From positions 1 to 9,289 of the forward strand of contig URBB01000083.1 of the NCBI GenBank assembly GCA_900545835.1: DNA of 9,289 nucleotides. The letters run 5' to 3'. Positions within the stretch are counted from its first letter, which is position 1; each line of letters opens with the position of its first letter. The position numbers and the translations under genes were made by a program. The DNA comes from an uncultured Collinsella sp. GTDB taxonomy: Bacteria; Actinomycetota; Coriobacteriia; Coriobacteriales; Coriobacteriaceae. Positions 5,216 to 9,289 of this stretch are shown here, in pieces. The notes below the pieces were generated by a model, which saw only the letters and a list, made by a program, of their open reading frames with translations, was not told where the DNA came from and ran no database searches.

Positions 5216-8183
5216 GCTGGCGAGTATGCGCCGCAAGCTTGCCGGTGCCGTTGATCCCGACGCCCCCAAAGCGGCGTTGGAGCCCTCGTTGGTGCCGTAC
5301 TACAATCCGCTGTTCGCTGACCGCTTTAGCTGGGCGCTCGAGTTCCGCATCCGCTGTGGATCGGTCTCCTACGTGGTCAAGGACATCGACGGCATGGCCG
5401 ATGCCTACGTGCGCGGCGGCACGTTCTCCTATGGCAAGAAGCTCACGTTTGTCCATTCACCTGAGGCCTTTGACGAAACATCGGCAAAGCTGCTCAACCT
5501 TGTTGTGACGACAGTTGCCTATCTCGATGACATCACAAGTTCGCGTTCGGCGTCGTACGACTTTGCCCGCAGCGGTTTTGTTGCCGAGCGTCAGTTGCCG
5601 CTGTCCGAGCATAGCATCGTATATGTGCTGGACCTGCTGCGCGGCCAGACCATCTCCTTTGAGCCCGCCTGGTCGCGGGGGACGACGACGCATCGCACCT
5701 ACGACGTGGCGGTTGAGCTGTCTCCGCAAGGGGAGGACGAGGCGTCCGCTAAGCGCCCACCACTTCTTGCCGCCAAAATCGCGCCGGCGGCTGGTGGTAG
5801 CTATGACCTGCGCCTGCCCGCCGATATGTACTGCTTTGCGTCGGGCGATGCCGCCTACTTGGTTGACACGCGCCGCGCGCGCCGTACCGACGCTGCATTT
5901 GCTCAGCATGCCGCACCTTTTTTGTCGCGCTTGCTGCCGTGCCGCACGCCCGCCCATATTGCGGCCGAGCAGGTGGGTGAGTTCTGCCGTATGGCGCTGC
6001 CCATTTTGCGCGACTATACCGACCTCACCGCGCCCGCTGCGCTCGATACCGTGGCACCCGAGCCGAGCTTTGCTATGGCGATCGGCGTCGACGATGGGCT
6101 CGTGACCTGCAAGATTACGGTTACCTACGGCGACTGGTCGGCGGATCTCTTTAGCCTGGGCGCTCCGGGCAGCCCCTTTGAAGAGCAGCGCCCCGGCGTG
6201 CCGCCCCGCGACGAGATAGCGGAGTTTCGCGTTATGGATACAGCGGCTCTGTACTTCGATTTCTACGAGGGCGGTCTGACGTTTGAGGAGCGCGATGATG
6301 AGAGCTTGTTCTGCCTGCTGACCGAGGGTCTGTCCGCCCTGTCCGAGCTGGGTGAGGTCATGCTCAGCGACCGTCTGCGCCAGATTTCGGTGCGTCCCGC
6401 GCCCAAGCTCTCGGTTCGTGCGACCGTCAAGAGCAATCTGCTCGATGTCGAGCTGGGCGCGAGCGGGCTTTCGGCGGCAGATCTTGCCATCTATCTGGAC
6501 TCGTACAAGCGCCACCAGACGTTTGCGCGCCTGACGTCCGGCGACATCATTCGCCTGGACGAGGGCGCTCGAGCCGCGTTTGGCCTCGCCGAGGATCTGG
6601 GCGTCGATGCCGTCGACCTGCTCGACGGCGTGTCGCTTCCCGCGTCGAGTACCCTGTTCGTCGATAGCATGCTCGCACGCACGCCCGCGCTCGAGGCCGA
6701 TCGTGACGCCGCGTTCCGCCGCACCGTCGAGCGCTTGGATACGCTCGGCAAGATGGACTTTACGGTGCCGGTTTCGCTCAAGGCCACACTGCGCGGCTAT
6801 CAGGTCGACGGATACCAGTGGCTCGGCTCGCTCGAACACCTGGGCCTTGGCGGCATCTTGGCCGACGACATGGGCCTGGGCAAAACGCTCCAGATGATCG
6901 CGCATATCCTGGCGCGCGTGGAGGCGGGGGACGCTAAGCCCACGCTTGTGGTGTGCCCTGCGTCGCTTGTGTACAACTGGACTGCCGAGCTGGAGCGCTT
7001 TGCCCCGGCGCTCGATGTGTGCGCCATCGTGGGTGCCAAGGCTCAACGTCGTGTACAGATTGCCGGCGTGGCCGAGCATAACGTGGTCGTAACGTCGTAT
7101 GACCTTATGCGGCGCGATATCGACGAGTACGTCGAGCAGGATTTTGCCCGCGTGGTGCTCGATGAGGCCCAGTACATTAAAAACCCGCTCACGCAGGTGG
7201 CGCGCGCCGCCAAGCGACTGCCTGCCGGCGTGCGCTTTGTCCTGACGGGCACGCCCATCGAAAACCGCTTGTCCGAGCTCTGGAGCATCTTCGACTTTTT
7301 GATGCCGGGCCTGCTTGGCACGCGCGAGTCGTTTGCCAAGCGCTTCGAAAGCCCGGTCGAGCACGCCGAGGGTGACAGCGCCGCTCGCCTGCAGGCGCTC
7401 GTGTCGCCGTTTGTGCTGCGCCGTGTTAAGGAAGACGTGGTGGCCGATCTGCCCGAAAAGATCGAGGACACCGTCATGGCACAGCTCGCCGGCGAGCAGC
7501 GCAAGCTCTACCTGGCCAACCAGGACCGCATCGCCCAGCAGGTGCAGCACCGCGAGGCTGGGGAGTTTAAGAAGGACAAGCTCAAGGTGCTCGCCGAGCT
7601 CACCAAGCTGCGCCAGATCTGCTGCGACCCGCATCTGCACTACGAGGACTACAAGGCGGGCAGCGCCAAGCTCGACGCTTGCATGGAACTCGTGCACGGC
7701 GCGCTCGACGGCGGACACCACATCCTACTGTTCAGCCAGTTCACGGGTATGCTCGATATCATCGGTAAGCGCCTGGCCAAGGAGGACATCGGTTTTCTTA
7801 AACTCACGGGCGCATCGTCCAAGGAAAGCCGCGCCAAGATGGTCGCGCAGTTCCAAGCGGGCGAGGTGCCGGTCTTTCTGATCTCGCTCAAGGCGGGCGG
7901 CGTCGGCTTGAACCTGACGGCCGCCGACGTGGTCATCCACTACGACCCGTGGTGGAACGTGGCGGCGCAGGACCAAGCGACTGACCGTGCACACCGTATT
8001 GGCCAGCAACAAACCGTGACCGTGTACAAGCTCATCGCCAAGGACACGATCGAGGAGCGCATCATGCAGATGCAGGAGTCCAAGCGCGACCTGGTCAACA
8101 GTGTGCTCGGTGGCGACGGCATCTCCTCGGCGTTGTTTACGCGCGAGGATGTTTTGGCACTGCTGGGCGGCGAAGGGCGTTAA
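5208..8183 (+). CDS. SNF2-family ATPase/helicase, C-terminal main part
   Basis: From ATG 5208 this encodes 991 aa; the frame is open back to about nt 4860, but the early part is out-of-frame reading of the SWIM region. Residues to about 520 resemble the bacterial SNF2-associated region. The ATPase core follows: Walker A GLGKT (K559), CPASLVYNW (motif Ia), Walker B as DEAQ (D652-Q655), TGTP (680-683), then the second RecA lobe with SLKAGGVGLN (893-902) and the arginine-finger motif DRAHRIGQ (second Arg at R930). SNF2 enzymes are ATP-driven double-stranded DNA translocases that remodel protein-DNA complexes; bacterial members are linked to transcription or repair, but the specific role here is unknown. 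All motifs are intact, so the domain itself is not decayed. ATG 5208 lacks a clear ribosome binding site, so separate translation would rely on coupling to the SWIM ORF stop. In an unbroken gene the two would be one protein. Confidence 0.85.
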   Translation: MDELASMRRKLAGAVDPDAPKAALEPSLVPYYNPLFADRFSWALEFRIRCGSVSYVVKDIDGMADAYVRGGTFSYGKKLTFVHSPEAFDETSAKLLNLVVTTVAYLDDITSSRSASYDFARSGFVAERQLPLSEHSIVYVLDLLRGQTISFEPAWSRGTTTHRTYDVAVELSPQGEDEASAKRPPLLAAKIAPAAGGSYDLRLPADMYCFASGDAAYLVDTRRARRTDAAFAQHAAPFLSRLLPCRTPAHIAAEQVGEFCRMALPILRDYTDLTAPAALDTVAPEPSFAMAIGVDDGLVTCKITVTYGDWSADLFSLGAPGSPFEEQRPGVPPRDEIAEFRVMDTAALYFDFYEGGLTFEERDDESLFCLLTEGLSALSELGEVMLSDRLRQISVRPAPKLSVRATVKSNLLDVELGASGLSAADLAIYLDSYKRHQTFARLTSGDIIRLDEGARAAFGLAEDLGVDAVDLLDGVSLPASSTLFVDSMLARTPALEADRDAAFRRTVERLDTLGKMDFTVPVSLKATLRGYQVDGYQWLGSLEHLGLGGILADDMGLGKTLQMIAHILARVEAGDAKPTLVVCPASLVYNWTAELERFAPALDVCAIVGAKAQRRVQIAGVAEHNVVVTSYDLMRRDIDEYVEQDFARVVLDEAQYIKNPLTQVARAAKRLPAGVRFVLTGTPIENRLSELWSIFDFLMPGLLGTRESFAKRFESPVEHAEGDSAARLQALVSPFVLRRVKEDVVADLPEKIEDTVMAQLAGEQRKLYLANQDRIAQQVQHREAGEFKKDKLKVLAELTKLRQICCDPHLHYEDYKAGSAKLDACMELVHGALDGGHHILLFSQFTGMLDIIGKRLAKEDIGFLKLTGASSKESRAKMVAQFQAGEVPVFLISLKAGGVGLNLTAADVVIHYDPWWNVAAQDQATDRAHRIGQQQTVTVYKLIAKDTIEERIMQMQESKRDLVNSVLGGDGISSALFTREDVLALLGGEGR

Positions 8184-8189
8184 CCCGCT

Positions 8190-8218
8190 CGGGTGAGGCC
8201 GCCAGGGCGGATAGCCCG
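8190..8218 (+). terminator. Possible terminator-like hairpin after the SNF2 gene
   Basis: CGGG (8190-8193) can pair with CCCG (8215-8218), enclosing CCGC (8199-8202) paired with GCGG (8207-8210). It begins 7 nt after the SNF2 stop. No T-run follows, so intrinsic termination is doubtful. The rest of the gap to 8333 shows no convincing promoter. Confidence 0.25.
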
Positions 8219-8333
8219 CGCTGTCCCATCGTCCCCGCTCGTTATGTGTTCATTTGCCATGCCGTGGATGGTTTGTCTGCCTTTGGGCATAAGAACCATC
8301 AAGAACATTGGCACATCAGCAAAGGAGAACATC

Positions 8334-8696
8334 ATGGCGAAATTCTTTAAGGACCCCGACGGCAAGCTCATCGCCGCCCTTGGCGACGACGTTGCGACCC
8401 CTGCCGGTTGCACGGAACTGACCGCAAACACTGAGGACGCGGCGCACGAGAAGCACGTGCCTGTTGTCGAGACCGAGCGTGACGGTCACGTGATTCGCGC
8501 ACGCGTTGGCTCGGTCGAGCACCCCAGCCTGCCCGAGCACTACATTGAGTGGATCGCCCTTGAGGCCGAGGGCCGCTTGGAGGTCCATTACCTTGAGCCC
8601 GGCATGAAACCCGCGACGTTTTTCGCGGGCGGCTCCAAGACCGGTACCGTCTATGCCTACTGCAACCTGCACGGGCTGTGGTCCGCGACATTCTAG
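8334..8696 (+). CDS. Superoxide reductase (desulfoferrodoxin family), lacking iron centre I
   Basis: This 120-aa cytoplasmic protein has the full centre II of superoxide reductases, the square-pyramidal Fe(His)4Cys site that reduces superoxide to hydrogen peroxide without releasing oxygen. Visible ligands are H41 in EKHVPV, H63 and H69 in EHPSLPEHYIEW, and C110 and H113 in CNLHGLW. K40 matches the catalytic lysine next to the first His. The N-terminal about 36 residues have the length of the desulforedoxin-like domain of two-iron desulfoferrodoxins but contain only one cysteine (C26) instead of four, so centre I cannot form. This resembles the class III enzymes described from Treponema. ATG 8334 is chosen because GGAG (8324-8327) lies 6 nt upstream and the protein aligns from MAKFF; an in-frame extension back to 8193 has no ribosome binding site and no family similarity. 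Such enzymes protect anaerobes from brief oxygen exposure. Confidence 0.93.
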   Translation: MAKFFKDPDGKLIAALGDDVATPAGCTELTANTEDAAHEKHVPVVETERDGHVIRARVGSVEHPSLPEHYIEWIALEAEGRLEVHYLEPGMKPATFFAGGSKTGTVYAYCNLHGLWSATF

Positions 8697-8716
8697 GAGC
8701 GCGCCCCCGCTCGGGG

Positions 8717-8722
8717 TATCAT
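8717..8722 (+). promoter_or_regulatory. Possible -10 box for the downstream NAD synthetase-like gene
   Basis: TATCAT matches five of six -10 consensus bases and is followed by an AT-rich stretch with small palindromes (GCTAGC at 8724-8729, GCATATGC at 8728-8735). No -35 box is seen at the usual distance. If real, transcription would start near 8729 and the hairpin at 8740-8776 would lie in the mRNA leader. Confidence 0.25.
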
Positions 8723-8739
8723 AGCTAGCATATGCACAT

Positions 8740-8776
8740 GTAAGCGCCGACTGCATTATGCGGCCGGCGCTCTTAC
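8740..8776 (+). terminator. Strong hairpin between superoxide reductase and NadE-like genes
   Basis: GTAA (8740-8743) pairs with TTAC (8773-8776), GCGCCG (8744-8749) pairs with CGGCGC (8765-8770) after a 2-nt bulge, and CTGC (8751-8754) pairs with GCGG (8760-8763) around a 5-nt loop. Only short T stretches follow (for example 8782-8784), so it may be a weak terminator of the superoxide reductase transcript or a leader structure of the next gene. Confidence 0.45.
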
Positions 8777-8813
8777 TACGATTTCGATGGTTTACGACGG
8801 AAAGGGCTGAGCC

Positions 8814-9289
8814 ATGAAGCTCGCGCTTGCACAGATCGATATGCGCCTGGGTGATATTGAGGGCATTTGCGGCCGCATCGAGGACCAGGCTCGTCTGGCC
8901 CACGTGCGCGGAGCGCGCGTGCTGTGCGTTCCGGCTCCGCTCTTTATGGGCGCCATGCCCGGTGGCCTGGTGGGCGCTGCCGACTTTGAGCACGACGTGC
9001 TTGCCGGTTTGACTGGTGTCGCCGAGCGTATCCAGGAGCTTGACATGATCTGCATCGTGCCCGCGGCGGTTTCGTTTGAGGGCCAGCCGCTGCTCGACTA
9101 CATGATGCTCAAGGACGGTCATGTGGTGCCGGCGCGTTCGAGCATTGCCCTGCAGCGTGGCGAGAACAACGACACACGTTGGGCGCCGCCGGTGTTCGAC
9201 GTGGACGGCGTGCGCATCGCCGTGATTTTTGACTTGGACCGCGAACTCGAGATGCTGCCGACCGGTGTTGACCTCATTGCGTATTTCCA
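8814..9289 (+). CDS. Nitrilase-superfamily (amidase) domain, likely N-terminus of glutamine-type NAD+ synthetase (3' partial)
   Basis: The frame stays open for 158 codons to the window end. ATG 8814 has AAAGGG (8801-8806) 7 nt upstream. The start MKLALAQIDMRLGDIEG is the typical opening of the carbon-nitrogen hydrolase domain fused to NAD+ synthetase (NadE), where it releases ammonia from glutamine for the last step of NAD+ synthesis. The segment VRIAVIFDLD (residues 133-142) matches the position of the usual IGVxICED motif. By eye the three catalytic residues are missing: the Glu of xPE is Ala (A41 in VPAPLFMG), the Lys region reads ARSSIAL (107-113), and the Cys of ICED is Asp (D140). The domain may therefore be a non-catalytic scaffold, with the synthetase half using free ammonia or another donor. 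The C-terminal synthetase domain lies beyond the window, so NadE identity is inferred; another degenerate nitrilase-fold protein is possible. Confidence 0.7.
   Translation, partial: MKLALAQIDMRLGDIEGICGRIEDQARLAHVRGARVLCVPAPLFMGAMPGGLVGAADFEHDVLAGLTGVAERIQELDMICIVPAAVSFEGQPLLDYMMLKDGHVVPARSSIALQRGENNDTRWAPPVFDVDGVRIAVIFDLDRELEMLPTGVDLIAYF

Noticed and set aside
5457..7721. Open frame of about 754 codons on the - strand opposite the SNF2 gene
   Set aside because: It is a mirror of SNF2 codon bias with no family motif; the + strand carries all SNF2 motifs.
8273..8293. Promoter for superoxide reductase (TTGTCT with CATAAG)
   Set aside because: The spacer is only 9 nt, too short for a sigma-70 promoter, and no better -10 lies at the right distance.
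8193..8333. N-terminal extension of the superoxide reductase back to 8193
   Set aside because: The added residues do not match the family, and the strong ribosome binding site and natural N-terminus point to ATG 8334.
8316..9122. Open frame of about 268 codons on the - strand
   Set aside because: It runs across two clear + strand genes and their intergenic hairpin, with no plausible protein similarity.

Overview
The window is GC-rich, with strong G/C preference at third codon positions and every supported gene on the + strand. The proteins suggest an anaerobic, high-GC Gram-positive of the Coriobacteriia type (Collinsella-like). This is inferred from the actinobacterial style of DnaE, a superoxide reductase in place of an aerobic detoxification gene, and codon use; nothing in the window proves the taxon.

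Layout: (1) nt 1-618 is the 3' end of an AddA/UvrD-type helicase-nuclease, carrying a RecB-family PD-(D/E)XK nuclease domain. (2) nt 619-885 is non-coding. It holds two directly repeated 63-nt hairpin units with identical 13-nt ends and compensatory changes inside the stem, followed by a possible promoter. (3) nt 886-4689 is dnaE, the replicative DNA polymerase III alpha subunit (1267 aa), with a PHP domain whose metal-binding residues all appear intact. (4) Starting 28 nt later, probably in the same operon, is a SWIM-SNF2 helicase (nt 4718-8183). It is split into two reading frames by a +1 shift between about nt 5129 and 5175: a 165-aa SWIM zinc-finger ORF and a 991-aa SNF2 ATPase ORF. (5) nt 8334-8696 is a small superoxide reductase whose N-terminal rubredoxin-like iron centre is degenerate. 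(6) nt 8814-9289 is the 5' part of a nitrilase-superfamily protein, most likely the amidase half of a NAD+ synthetase, in which none of the Glu-Lys-Cys catalytic residues is seen at its expected place.

Together these make an ordinary chromosomal backbone: recombination nuclease, replicative polymerase and SNF2 translocase on one side, oxygen defence and cofactor metabolism on the other. There is no phage, IS, CRISPR or RNA gene. The most unusual items are the twin covarying hairpins upstream of dnaE, the broken or recoded SNF2 gene, and the apparently catalytically dead amidase domain. No complete novel multi-gene system is visible.
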